Source: an uncultured Bacteriovorax sp. (GTDB lineage Bacteria > Bdellovibrionota > Bacteriovoracia > Bacteriovoracales > Bacteriovoracaceae). From it: a stretch of 64,000 bases of DNA. The notes under the pieces are model-generated. The model was not told the DNA's origin, did not search any database, and worked only from the letters and a program-made list of their open reading frames with translations. The stretch lies in contig CAMLKK010000012.1 of NCBI GenBank assembly GCA_946480715.1, forward strand, positions 1-64,000, written 5' to 3'. A program made the position numbers and the translations under genes. Of this stretch, positions 28,444-36,876 are shown piece after piece (position 1 is the first letter of the stretch; every line of letters starts with the position of its first letter).

Positions 28444-29976
28444 ATGCTAGCGATTGAAGTTAAAAACTTAACCAAAAGTTTTGGAACATGCGTTTCTTTC
28501 CAGGACCTCACCTTCAATGTCAAAAAAGGTGAGGTCCATGCTCTCCTTGGAGAAAATGGCGCAGGAAAGTCTACACTCATGCGTACACTTTTCGGAATGC
28601 ATAAGCCTGATGCCGGCGGAGAAATAAAAGTTATGGGTGAAGTCGTTGACTTCAATTCATCACGAGATGCCATCGCTCACGGTCTCGGCATGGTTCATCA
28701 ACACTTCATGCTCATTCGCCCTTTCACTATTCTTCAAAACGTTATCTTGGGATTAGAGCCACGCCAGTTTGTTGGCACTATTGATTACACGAAATCTCGC
28801 CGTGAAGTTCAAAAAATAAATGAACGATACCGTTTCAATTTAGATCTCGATCAAAAAATCGAAGATCTCACAGTTGGTATGCAACAACGTGTAGAAATTC
28901 TGAAAACACTTTGTCGTCACGCTGAGATTCTTATCTTTGATGAACCAACGGCCGTTCTTACTCCACAAGAAATTGAAGAATTTCTTAACATTGTTCGCGA
29001 ACTCAAAGAGCAGGGAAAAACAATTCTCATGATCACGCATAAAATGCATGAGATTAAGGCCGTCGCTGATCGCTGTACAATCATTCGTAAAGGCCGATTC
29101 GTTGAAACAGTTGAAGTCGCTACAACCAGCGAGCAAGAACTCGCTTCAAAAATGGTTGGTCGCAAAGTTGAATTGACGAGTAAAAAAGCAGCGCTTGCTA
29201 TTGAACGTCCTGTGCTGCTTAGAATTGAACAACTCAAAGTAAAAAATAATAAAGATCTCTTTGCCCTTAACGATTTTCACATTGAACTTCGTGCAGGCGA
29301 AATCATGGGTCTGTCCGGAATCGATGGCAACGGCCAAAGTGAGCTCGTTGAAGTATTGGGTGGAATGAGAAAAGTTCATTACGGACAAATTCTGCTTAAC
29401 GGTGCTGATCTCGCAAACAGTAAACCGAAAAAAATCTATGAAAATAAAATGTCGATCATCCCGGCTGATCGACAAAAAAATGGACTTGTAGTTGATTACT
29501 CCGTAAGTGACAATTGCGTGATCCCGGAAATATCTTCTCCGCGCTTTTCAACATCAGGTTTTATAAAAAGAAATGCTATCACTCAATTTGCAAAAGAATT
29601 GGTTGAGCGCTTTGATATCAGAACGCCGAGCTTAGAAAGTCCGGCCAGCGCTCTATCGGGTGGGAATCAACAAAAAATAATTCTCGCACGTGAGATTGCT
29701 CACAATCCTGATGTGCTAGTGGCCTTCCAACCAACTCGTGGTCTCGATGTTGGAGCGATCGAATTTATTCACGCAGAACTTTTAAAATTAAGAGATGCGG
29801 GCAAGGCCATTCTGCTCATCTCTTATGAACTCGATGAGATCATTAATCTCTCAGATCGTATTTCTGTTATCAATGAAGGCCAAATCAATCGTGAATTTTC
29901 TCCTGAGGAATTAAAAACGATTCCGCCTTCGACTCTCAAAGAACAAATTGGTCTCCTCATGGGAGGCGGACAATGA
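28444..29976 (+). CDS. Nucleoside-type ABC importer, tandem ATPase
   Basis: Fused double ATP-binding protein of the RbsA/NupO (YufO) type. Domain 1: Walker A GENGAGKSTLM, signature-like LTVGMQQRVEIL, Walker B ILIFDEPTAVLTP. Domain 2 has the degenerate Walker A GIDGNGQSEL, an intact signature LSGGNQQKIILA and a degenerate Walker B (VAFQPTRGLDVGA), as is normal for this family, where one site is non-catalytic. The start follows the binding-protein stop with no gap. The stop overlaps the first permease (ATGA). Confidence 0.94.
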   Translation: MLAIEVKNLTKSFGTCVSFQDLTFNVKKGEVHALLGENGAGKSTLMRTLFGMHKPDAGGEIKVMGEVVDFNSSRDAIAHGLGMVHQHFMLIRPFTILQNVILGLEPRQFVGTIDYTKSRREVQKINERYRFNLDLDQKIEDLTVGMQQRVEILKTLCRHAEILIFDEPTAVLTPQEIEEFLNIVRELKEQGKTILMITHKMHEIKAVADRCTIIRKGRFVETVEVATTSEQELASKMVGRKVELTSKKAALAIERPVLLRIEQLKVKNNKDLFALNDFHIELRAGEIMGLSGIDGNGQSELVEVLGGMRKVHYGQILLNGADLANSKPKKIYENKMSIIPADRQKNGLVVDYSVSDNCVIPEISSPRFSTSGFIKRNAITQFAKELVERFDIRTPSLESPASALSGGNQQKIILAREIAHNPDVLVAFQPTRGLDVGAIEFIHAELLKLRDAGKAILLISYELDEIINLSDRISVINEGQINREFSPEELKTIPPSTLKEQIGLLMGGGQ

Positions 29977-31061
29977 AAAAAATAGTCCTGAGTTTATTTT
30001 CAATTCTTATTGGTTTCGTCATTGGTGCCATCATTTTAAAAGTCTCAAACATCTCTCCGCTAGAAGCTTATCAAGTGATGTGGGAAGGTGTGACGGCTAA
30101 ACCGAACTACTTAGCGTATGTTCTGATTCGTTCGACACCACTCATCCTCACTGGACTCTCTGTTGCCTTCGCTTTCCGTACCGGACTTTTTAACATAGGG
30201 GCCGAAGGACAATTCATTATTGGTGCACTCACGGCTACGGCCGTTGGATATCTCGTTCAACTCCCTATGTGGCTGCATATTCCGATAGTGCTCCTTGCCG
30301 CTATGACCACATCTGGTTTGTATGGAGGATTATCAGGATTTCTGAAAGCAAAGTTTGGAGTGCATGAAGTTCTCTCGACCATCATGCTTAACTGGACCGC
30401 TCTCTATCTGTCTAACTTTTTTATTTTCGTAGAAGGCTTTAGACGTCCAGATACAGAAGCTTCAGAGTTCATTCATCCCACAGCTTCAATTGCCCTTTTT
30501 GAAGATTGGAAAATAAGTGACGCTGGACTTGAGTGGTTATCTCGTCATGAATTTCTGCAATCATTTATGCGTCCATCAGTGAATGCTGGTTTTATCATTG
30601 CTCTCCTAGTCGCCTTTATTGTTTGGGTTCTTCTCAATAAAACAACGTTCGGTTTTAAACTTAAAGCAGTTGGTCTCAATCCATTTGCCTCTAAACAACT
30701 TGGAATCAACGTTGAAAAGAAGATGACTCTCTCAATGACGATCGCGGGAGCTATCTCTGGTCTTGCCGGAGCAACACACGTCATGGGTGTTTCGAAAAAC
30801 GTTTCTCTACTTGCGGCCTTTGAAGGTTACGGTTTTGATGGAATTGCCGTATCTTTAATTGGTGCAAATCATCCTGTTGGTGTTGTTCTCTCCGCTTTTT
30901 TCTTAGGAGCGCTTAAATACGCCGGAAGTAAAATTCAGTCGGCGCTTGAAGCCCCTTCAGAAGTTATCGGTATCATGACTGGTGTAATTATTTTCTTTAT
31001 CGCCATTCCAACTCTTCTTTCATTCATTCCTTATTTTAAAAAGGAGCAAAACCGTGAGTGA
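29973..31061 (+). CDS. Nucleoside-type ABC importer permease 1
   Basis: BPD_transp_2 family permease (YufP/NupP-like), 362 aa. Hydrophobic segments fill the chain, with the family blocks FAFRTGLFNIGAEGQFIIGA near residue 65 and the cytoplasmic coupling loop LKAVGLNPFASKQLGINVEK near 230. A hydrophilic loop (residues about 150-195) splits the helices. It overlaps the ATPase by 4 bp and the second permease by 8 bp. Confidence 0.93.
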   Translation: MKKIVLSLFSILIGFVIGAIILKVSNISPLEAYQVMWEGVTAKPNYLAYVLIRSTPLILTGLSVAFAFRTGLFNIGAEGQFIIGALTATAVGYLVQLPMWLHIPIVLLAAMTTSGLYGGLSGFLKAKFGVHEVLSTIMLNWTALYLSNFFIFVEGFRRPDTEASEFIHPTASIALFEDWKISDAGLEWLSRHEFLQSFMRPSVNAGFIIALLVAFIVWVLLNKTTFGFKLKAVGLNPFASKQLGINVEKKMTLSMTIAGAISGLAGATHVMGVSKNVSLLAAFEGYGFDGIAVSLIGANHPVGVVLSAFFLGALKYAGSKIQSALEAPSEVIGIMTGVIIFFIAIPTLLSFIPYFKKEQNRE

Positions 31062-31935
31062 GATTCTTTTTCTTTTAAGTACAACACTCATGTATGCAAC
31101 TCCGCTAGTATTTGCAGCAATGGGTGGTGTGATGTCGGAAAAATCTGGTGTCATCAATATTGGTCTGGAAGGCATGATGACGATTGGAGCTTTCGTGGCC
31201 TCATGGATTGCGATTGCAACAAACAATCCATGGTATGGATTTCTCGCTGGTGGTTTCGCGGGGCTTCTTCTCGCATTTTTGCATAGTCTAGCCTCAATCA
31301 ACTTTAAAGCGAATCAAGTTGTCTCAGGAGTTGCCATTAACTTCATTGGAAGTGGCGCGGCGATTTTTCTCTGCCGAAAATTTTTTGAAGGCGCGAGCAT
31401 GACAGCTCCGCTTGATCTCGATAAAAAAATTCCGCTTATCTTCAATCAGTACGCCACCGTTTATGTTGCGTTTATCATCACGGCCCTCATTTGGTTTATT
31501 TTTAGCAAAACAGTTTTCGGCTTACGCTTGATCAGTATCGGAGAACATCCGGAAGCTGCCAAAGCTGCCGGTCTTCGCGTAAAAAGAACACAACACGTTT
31601 GCGTTTTAATCTCGGGTTTTCTAGCGGGACTTGGTGGCGCAAGTTTATCCATCGCCATCGTTTCTAATTTCCGCCCTACACTCATTTCTGGTCAAGGCTT
31701 CATTGCGATTGCAGCGATGATCTTCGGACGCTGGAGACCGGTTTTAACCGCTATCTGCTGTCTCTTCTTCGGATTCTCACAAGCGCTCGTTGTTTACATT
31801 GGCGGAATGGAAGGCATTCAGGTGTCTTCACAACTCCTTTCGATCTTACCGTATGTCCTGACGTTGATTGTTCTAGTGCTTATGGGAAGAAGTAAGGGCG
31901 GCGTTCCTTCCGCCCTTGGTGTTGCTGCTGATTAG
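31054..31935 (+). CDS. Nucleoside-type ABC importer permease 2
   Basis: Second BPD_transp_2 permease (YufQ/NupQ-like), 293 aa. Diagnostic stretches are AAMGGVMSEKSGVINIGLEGMM and LRLISIGEHPEAAKAAGLRV, the coupling helix. It starts with GTG preceded by AAGGAG at 7-nt spacing, which fixes the start. It closes the operon and overlaps the convergent XRE regulator by 4 bp, so no intrinsic terminator follows. Confidence 0.93.
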   Translation: MSEILFLLSTTLMYATPLVFAAMGGVMSEKSGVINIGLEGMMTIGAFVASWIAIATNNPWYGFLAGGFAGLLLAFLHSLASINFKANQVVSGVAINFIGSGAAIFLCRKFFEGASMTAPLDLDKKIPLIFNQYATVYVAFIITALIWFIFSKTVFGLRLISIGEHPEAAKAAGLRVKRTQHVCVLISGFLAGLGGASLSIAIVSNFRPTLISGQGFIAIAAMIFGRWRPVLTAICCLFFGFSQALVVYIGGMEGIQVSSQLLSILPYVLTLIVLVLMGRSKGGVPSALGVAAD

Positions 31936-32237
31936 ACGATTTCTATTTCGCCTTTAATCCCTGCTTTATGCAATTGATCTTGAAGTGCATACTTAGCAAA
32001 AGTTTTGATCGGAAGTTTCAAAGAATGAGCAAAGCTAATTGCTCGTTCAACACTTACCAACTTTCTTCCTTTTTCTATATTACATAAATCTTGCTTGGAA
32101 ATTTCAAGTAGATCGGCCAGCTCAATTTGAGAATATTCTCGTGATCGTCGATAGGCCTGAATCATCTCACCAAAACTTATATGACCTGTTATTTTCCTTA
32201 AAGCTGATTTTGCATTAGTTTTACTTTTAGTAGTCAT
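31932..32237 (-). CDS. XRE-family HTH regulator
   Basis: A 101-aa DNA-binding protein. A Lys-rich N-terminal tail is followed by a Cro/C1-type helix-turn-helix from about residue 22: MIQAYRRSREYSQIELADLLEISKQDLCNIEKGRKLVSVERAISFAHSLKLP. Such short proteins are often antitoxins or autorepressors. No toxin-sized partner is present on either side: an importer permease converges on it and TldE lies 200 bp upstream in the same direction. A dyad overlaps its promoter (see 32265-32287), so negative autoregulation is likely. Confidence 0.85.
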   Translation of the reverse strand: MTTKSKTNAKSALRKITGHISFGEMIQAYRRSREYSQIELADLLEISKQDLCNIEKGRKLVSVERAISFAHSLKLPIKTFAKYALQDQLHKAGIKGEIEIV

Positions 32238-32264
32238 GATTATTTACCTCTAAACATCTCTTCC

Positions 32265-32287
32265 GAGTATACCATTTCGGTGTACTC
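32265..32287. promoter_or_regulatory. Operator-like dyad of the XRE gene
   Basis: GAGTATACC and GGTGTACTC arms (8 of 9 complementary) around ATTTC. It covers the -10 and most of the spacer of the predicted XRE promoter, a placement that suits an autorepressor. Confidence 0.6.
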
Positions 32288-32295
32288 TTGTCCAA
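32266..32295 (-). promoter_or_regulatory. Sigma-70-type promoter of the XRE gene
   Basis: On the minus strand: TTGGAC (32295-32290), 18-bp spacer, TATACT (32271-32266). The start site would fall near 32259, giving a leader of about 22 nt containing AGAGG before the ATG at 32237. Confidence 0.6.
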
Positions 32296-32399
32296 GCACT
32301 AGTTTAAACCATGGAGATCACTACATTCTAAGAATTGAAAAAAAATTCAAAGCAATTGTTTTTTTGATTGAGAAAAAACAGGAAGGCGAAATTTAATAA

Positions 32400-32426
32400 T
32401 AGACCCAACAGAACTTGCTGGGCCTA
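32400..32426 (-). terminator. Hairpin terminator after the tldD-tldE operon
   Basis: On the minus strand an 11-bp stem (two G-U wobbles: TAGGCCCAGCA with TGTTGGGTCTA) and 5-nt loop, followed by TTATTAAATTT. It begins about 10 bp past the tldE stop. On the plus strand the two wobbles become mismatches, so the minus strand is the functional one. Confidence 0.6.
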
Positions 32427-32436
32427 TTTTTAAAAC

Positions 32437-33768
32437 TTAAAGCGTAAATGTAAAATTCGAAATCAACATACCCGGCGTTTTCGTTCCACCGACATCACGT
32501 TGTGAGTAAGAACCAGTGGCCGGATTTACATCCGCAAATTCTGTAATTCGCTCAAGTCCTGTTCCAAAGATGTTGTAGTAGCTTTCATCAAAGCGAAGAT
32601 CTTCTATTGGACTGATGATTTCTCCATTTTCAACCCAGAAACAAGCATAACGAGTCATTCCTGTGATACGGGCCGTTTCACGATCTGACCAATTGAGATA
32701 GTGAAGATCGGAAATATAAAGACCTGTGCCGAGTGCTTTTAAGATTTCATCGCGTTTAAGATCACCTGTCTTTACAGTTGCTGAACGCATCCCTTCATAA
32801 TCATCAGCGAAGTTTGATTCCAATTTATATTCATTGGCCGTGCGAGATGAAATGAGGAAATTTTTCAGTTCACCATTTTCAATGAGAGTGAGTTCGCCTG
32901 GAGCGACTTCACCTGAATCATTAAAACGCGGCGACAATCCTAGAGAGAAATCTTCTTTCAATGTGAACTTTGAAGAAAGAGATTTCTTCTTTTGCCACAA
33001 ATCTTTAAGAGAGCCAGAACCTTGCTGGTGAGCTCCCATCGAAACTCCGCCCCAAGAAAGTGTACCTAGTAATTCATTAATCGCTGAAGGAGCAAGATAG
33101 ACTCTATAAGATCCACGTTCCACTTTTTTGCTCGGGCGATCCATGAGTGACAACATGTGAGCTGTGTCTTTAATGTTTCTTCTTAATTCATCTGTATTCC
33201 ACTCATTGCCAGCATAAAGCGCTTTAACCGCTTTTTGTTTGTCGTTATAGAGTGAATAATCAAGATAGAAGTTTCGCGATTTGAACCAGTGGAACTGCCC
33301 TTCAGAATTGATTGTTGCTCTTACAATATCGCCGCATGAAAAAACTCCCGCTAAATCAACTTCAGTCGCAGCTGCAAGAACTTCAGACAGCATTTTCGAT
33401 GCGGAAGGAAGTTCAGTTAGTTTTTCATCTTTTGTCACTCCATAATATTTTGGTTTCACTAAATATGGATCGTCTGGAAGAACGGCAATCCATTTACGTT
33501 TTTCATTCAGATGATTCATCATCGTTGTGAAGTCTTCTTCGTCTGCTTTGAAAGGAGCAGTGAAACTTAGCGTTTTGTTCCCATTAAAATATTTGGCGTC
33601 TATATACGCTTGCTCAAGATCGGTTACTTGACGAACTTTTCCTTTTGAAAGGCGAGCAAATGTTGTTGTTTCACCTGTAAGGGTAAGTGTGAGCGCTTCT
33701 GTTGATTCTAATTCTTTAAAAAGTTTTTTAGCGAGAATTTCAAAGTATGATGCTTCTAATGCTTTCAT
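32437..33768 (-). CDS. TldE/PmbA-like subunit of a TldD-type protease
   Basis: The member of the TldD/TldE family that lacks the zinc HExxxH motif. The C-terminal half carries family sequences such as GELTLIENGELKNFLISSRTANEY, RITGMTRYACFWVENGEIISPIEDLRF and SQRDVGGTKTPGMLISN. The N-terminal half is diverged. With TldD it would form a heterodimeric protease chamber that degrades unfolded peptides. Its ATG overlaps the TldD stop (TAATG), so expression is coupled. A hairpin terminator follows. Confidence 0.88.
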   Translation of the reverse strand: MKALEASYFEILAKKLFKELESTEALTLTLTGETTTFARLSKGKVRQVTDLEQAYIDAKYFNGNKTLSFTAPFKADEEDFTTMMNHLNEKRKWIAVLPDDPYLVKPKYYGVTKDEKLTELPSASKMLSEVLAAATEVDLAGVFSCGDIVRATINSEGQFHWFKSRNFYLDYSLYNDKQKAVKALYAGNEWNTDELRRNIKDTAHMLSLMDRPSKKVERGSYRVYLAPSAINELLGTLSWGGVSMGAHQQGSGSLKDLWQKKKSLSSKFTLKEDFSLGLSPRFNDSGEVAPGELTLIENGELKNFLISSRTANEYKLESNFADDYEGMRSATVKTGDLKRDEILKALGTGLYISDLHYLNWSDRETARITGMTRYACFWVENGEIISPIEDLRFDESYYNIFGTGLERITEFADVNPATGSYSQRDVGGTKTPGMLISNFTFTL

Positions 33769-35195
33769 TATTTACCTCCGCCAAAAACTTCGATATTTGA
33801 AAATAAACAAACAGGACTTGCGTGGCCGACGAAAATAACCTGATTCGGTTCACCTTTACCGCAGTTTGAAAGTCCTCCCACTTTGAAAGTGGATGCATCT
33901 CCAACCATTTTTAAACTGTTCCAGAAAGGAGCAGTGATCCCACGGTAGTTAGGATTTTTTACAATTTTTGTAAGCTTTCCATCTTCGATCAACTGAGCAT
34001 ACTCGCATCCGAATTGAAATTTATTGCGGTAGTCATCAATAGACCAAGATTTATTCTGTTGAATAAAAATTCCACGCTTCACTGATTTGATCATATCTTC
34101 GAGTGTAGATGTGCCTGGCTCGAGATTTACATTCGCCATACGATCAATCGGTGCGCGATTCCATGTAGTCGAACGTTGAGACGCAACTCCAGGAATCCCA
34201 AGTCTCATTTGTGATTCTAAACTTCCTAGACCTCTCACGAGTAGACCATCTTTGATGAGATATTCTTTCGTTGCCGGAGCTCCAATATCGTCACAGAAGT
34301 AAGAAGCATTCTGTCCTTCTAACGTAGGATCAAAAGTCACGTTCATGAGTTTTGAGCCGTATTGAAGAGTTCCAAAATGTTCTGGTTTAACAAAACTCCA
34401 TCCAGCGTAATTTCTTTCATCGCCTAAAATGCGATCAAGCTCAAGTGGATGTCCAATGCTCTCGTGAATCTGGAGATACATTTGATCTGGGCTTAAAATG
34501 ACGTCCATCACTTCAGTAGGACATTCTTCGGCATCGAGAAGTTCTAAAGCTTCACTCGCTACACGTTTTGCTTCTTTTAAAAAATGAGCGGCATCGAGTT
34601 TATCAAGACCAAACTGCGATGAAAGATTGTCGCCGTAGCTTCGAGACTGCTGACCTTTATCACTTGAAGCAACGGCACTGATGCCAACCGCAGTACGTAC
34701 TATTTTTTGTTTTACGTCCGAACCATTACTTGAAACAAAAGTCGTCTCCATTTCAGTGAGATACTGATAGGCCGATCTGTTGATGATGAGATCTGAAACT
34801 TTCATTGTTTGAGAAAGGTTCATTAAAAAATCTGTTGATTCTTTGGGATCAAAAGCTTCTAAACCAACTTTGGCCGGTGAAGAATAATTTCCAACTGTCT
34901 TAGGACGAACTTTTTCATCGAACTTCGTTAGAGCATAAGGAGCTGCTGCAAGAGCTGTTTCTTTTGCTTGGAGAGCACAGTTGCGAATTGAATCCAGATT
35001 AACGGCATTAGTTGCACTGTAAGCGAATTGTCCATTCATCATGACTTCAACCATGACTCCGTGGTCTTCATATGAAGTTAACCCTTCAAAAACTTCATTG
35101 CGCACACTAAGACTAATTGTCTTGCGGCGAACTTCACGAAGTGAAATATAGTCAGCACCTATATCTAATTGAGATAAAATTTCTTTAAGTGACAT
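33768..35195 (-). CDS. TldD-like metalloprotease subunit
   Basis: Active TldD-family protease. The zinc motif HExxxH is present as HESIGH (in YLQIHESIGHPLELDRILG), with GSKLMNVTFDP, the DDIGAPATKEYLIKDGLLVRGLGS block and a late RGITAPFWNSL segment. ATG at 35195 overlaps the stop of the SDR gene (TAATG) and is preceded by GGGGAGAG; the longer reading frame inside the SDR gene is unlikely. It is the second gene of an SDR-TldD-TldE operon. Confidence 0.92.
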   Translation of the reverse strand: MSLKEILSQLDIGADYISLREVRRKTISLSVRNEVFEGLTSYEDHGVMVEVMMNGQFAYSATNAVNLDSIRNCALQAKETALAAAPYALTKFDEKVRPKTVGNYSSPAKVGLEAFDPKESTDFLMNLSQTMKVSDLIINRSAYQYLTEMETTFVSSNGSDVKQKIVRTAVGISAVASSDKGQQSRSYGDNLSSQFGLDKLDAAHFLKEAKRVASEALELLDAEECPTEVMDVILSPDQMYLQIHESIGHPLELDRILGDERNYAGWSFVKPEHFGTLQYGSKLMNVTFDPTLEGQNASYFCDDIGAPATKEYLIKDGLLVRGLGSLESQMRLGIPGVASQRSTTWNRAPIDRMANVNLEPGTSTLEDMIKSVKRGIFIQQNKSWSIDDYRNKFQFGCEYAQLIEDGKLTKIVKNPNYRGITAPFWNSLKMVGDASTFKVGGLSNCGKGEPNQVIFVGHASPVCLFSNIEVFGGGK

Positions 35196-36004
35196 TAAGC
35201 TCTCCCCTTCCAATGAGTCATGCTGGTAGAAACACCAAGGACTTTTGAAATGATGTTAAAGATTTTAAGCGGTAGAATACCTTTTAAAAGATCTACATAC
35301 TTTACAACAAACGGCTCCTTCACAAAAGCACTGTTGCACTCTACTCCGCGAATGATTTTACGAACGATTGTCTCAGGTTTTAACCACGGAAGTAATAACG
35401 GTGCTTTTACTCCGTTGAACATTCCCGTACTGATGTAGCTCGGACATACTGTCGTGACATTTATGTTTTTAATTCCGCGTTCGATGATTTCCAGTCTAAG
35501 TGACTCGGAAAAACCAATGACCGCCCATTTTGATGAAGCATAAGTTGAACCATACGGAAGACCGATGAGTCCGGAAGCACTCGCCAGATTAACGATGTGA
35601 GCTTCAACACTTTTTCTCAAATCATCAAAGAATAAATGAGTAACGGCAACGAGACCATCAACATTCACTTTGTACGTCAGGAGATGTTTATCAAGAGAAA
35701 GTTTTTCAAACTCTCCGCCGAAAACAACACCTGCATTGTTTACGATCATATTCACTGCTAGCCCAGCTGCGGTTACATCGCTTTTTAGTTTTTTAATAGA
35801 ATCCAGGTCGCCAAGATTGACGTTAAAGGCGTGGGCCTTACCTCCACGAGCTTTAATATCACCAGCGACTTTTTGTGCTTCTTCAAGATTAATATCAGCG
35901 AGAATGACAACAGCATCACGAGAAGCAAATTCTTGGGCCATCAGTTTACCAATGCCCGAAGCTGCTCCAGTAATAAGAATGTTTTTGTGAGCGAAATTTT
36001 TCAT
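35195..36004 (-). CDS. Short-chain dehydrogenase/reductase (SDR)
   Basis: Classical SDR. NAD(P)-binding ITGAASGIGKLMAQEF near residue 10, an acidic residue after the second strand (ILADIN), the NNAGVVFGG motif, active-site Ser in NLASASGL and the YASSK catalytic pair, then PSYISTGMF. The extended hydrophobic C-terminal ~70 residues may associate with membrane. Start ATG at 36004, with GGAAAAG upstream; a TTG five codons earlier is unlikely. A strong terminator ends only 14 bp upstream of this start, so the promoter position is unclear. Confidence 0.9.
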   Translation of the reverse strand: MKNFAHKNILITGAASGIGKLMAQEFASRDAVVILADINLEEAQKVAGDIKARGGKAHAFNVNLGDLDSIKKLKSDVTAAGLAVNMIVNNAGVVFGGEFEKLSLDKHLLTYKVNVDGLVAVTHLFFDDLRKSVEAHIVNLASASGLIGLPYGSTYASSKWAVIGFSESLRLEIIERGIKNINVTTVCPSYISTGMFNGVKAPLLLPWLKPETIVRKIIRGVECNSAFVKEPFVVKYVDLLKGILPLKIFNIISKVLGVSTSMTHWKGRA

Positions 36005-36017
36005 AGCAGTCTTTTCC

Positions 36018-36051
36018 AAAAAAAAAGGGCAAGAGAATTAACTCTTGCCCT
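36018..36051 (-). terminator. Strong intrinsic terminator between exported protein and SDR
   Basis: Perfect stem GGGCAAGAG / CTCTTGCCC (plus one A-T pair), six-base loop, then nine T on the minus strand (36026-36018). It ends the transcript of the gene at 36071-36760 and abuts the ribosome site of the SDR gene. Confidence 0.92.
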
Positions 36052-36070
36052 CTGTGAGAACCAAAATTAA

Positions 36071-36760
36071 TTATCGATTGAGAAGTTTTAAATTACCAAG
36101 TCCGTCTACATAGAAGCTCTGAGCATCACGCATTTCATTGAATAGCCCTCTTACTTTATAAGAGATTCTGATGATCGCAGAAGCAACTGGCTCAACGTTT
36201 GATCCAACGTTAGCAACGTTGACTAATTCTGATTGAGCATCGAAGTTCATCGTTAACGCTGCTGAAACTTGAGACGCTTGAACAGTTACACTTGTTAAAT
36301 ATTTTCCAACGTTGTTTAGAGAACCATTGTGTTGAAAATAAACAGTGTAAGTGAAACCTACAAGCTCACCACCGTAAACGTTTTTATAAGACACGCGGTA
36401 GCTGGCTGCTTTTGGCATTGACCATCCGGCCATTTGATAAAGTTCTACATTGCGAGCGTTAGCATCGAATTGCGGAAGAACACTTAGAGCTGGAGCTAAT
36501 CCAGTTGTGTTGATCACTGGACGGTTAGCATCGATGATTGGCCAAACTTTTTTTCCGATAGCAAGAAGACCATCAAGAACCATCGCGATTTCGCCAAGAC
36601 CTGTTCCGATAGCGGGAAGAGTAACTGCGTTTTTTTCATTCGCAAGTGGAGTCACTTCCATATGATCAATGACAAGGGCCGGGTCGTAAGCAACTTCTGC
36701 ATTTGCAAAAGTGTGTGAACTCGTAAGCATAAGAGCTGCGATCAAAAGTGATTTTAGCAT
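36071..36760 (-). CDS. Exported protein of unknown function (229 aa)
   Basis: Signal peptide (MLKSLLIAALMLTSSHTFA) then a ~210-residue mature domain rich in beta strand, Val, Asn and aromatic residues. The N-terminal part has the segment LLAIGKKVWPIIDANRPVIN. The rest looks like one compact domain (YRVSYKNVYGGELVGFTYTVYFQHNG, IRISYKVRGLF). I do not recognise the family. The perfect terminator downstream and isolated transcription suggest a well-expressed gene. Confidence 0.75.
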   Translation of the reverse strand: MLKSLLIAALMLTSSHTFANAEVAYDPALVIDHMEVTPLANEKNAVTLPAIGTGLGEIAMVLDGLLAIGKKVWPIIDANRPVINTTGLAPALSVLPQFDANARNVELYQMAGWSMPKAASYRVSYKNVYGGELVGFTYTVYFQHNGSLNNVGKYLTSVTVQASQVSAALTMNFDAQSELVNVANVGSNVEPVASAIIRISYKVRGLFNEMRDAQSFYVDGLGNLKLLNR

Positions 36761-36876
36761 GATGTCTCCCCTGTTAATTTGATGGGAGCACTATCCCTAA
36801 ACATCACTGATTTGTCGAGTTAAGATTGCTCAAACATCAGCTTACAGTGTGAATGACTTTGCGTGTCGCGATGATT

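Noticed and set aside
32238..32436. Possible toxin partner for the XRE regulator
   Set aside because: Only promoter, dyad and the tldE terminator fit in this space; no reading frame of toxin size is present.
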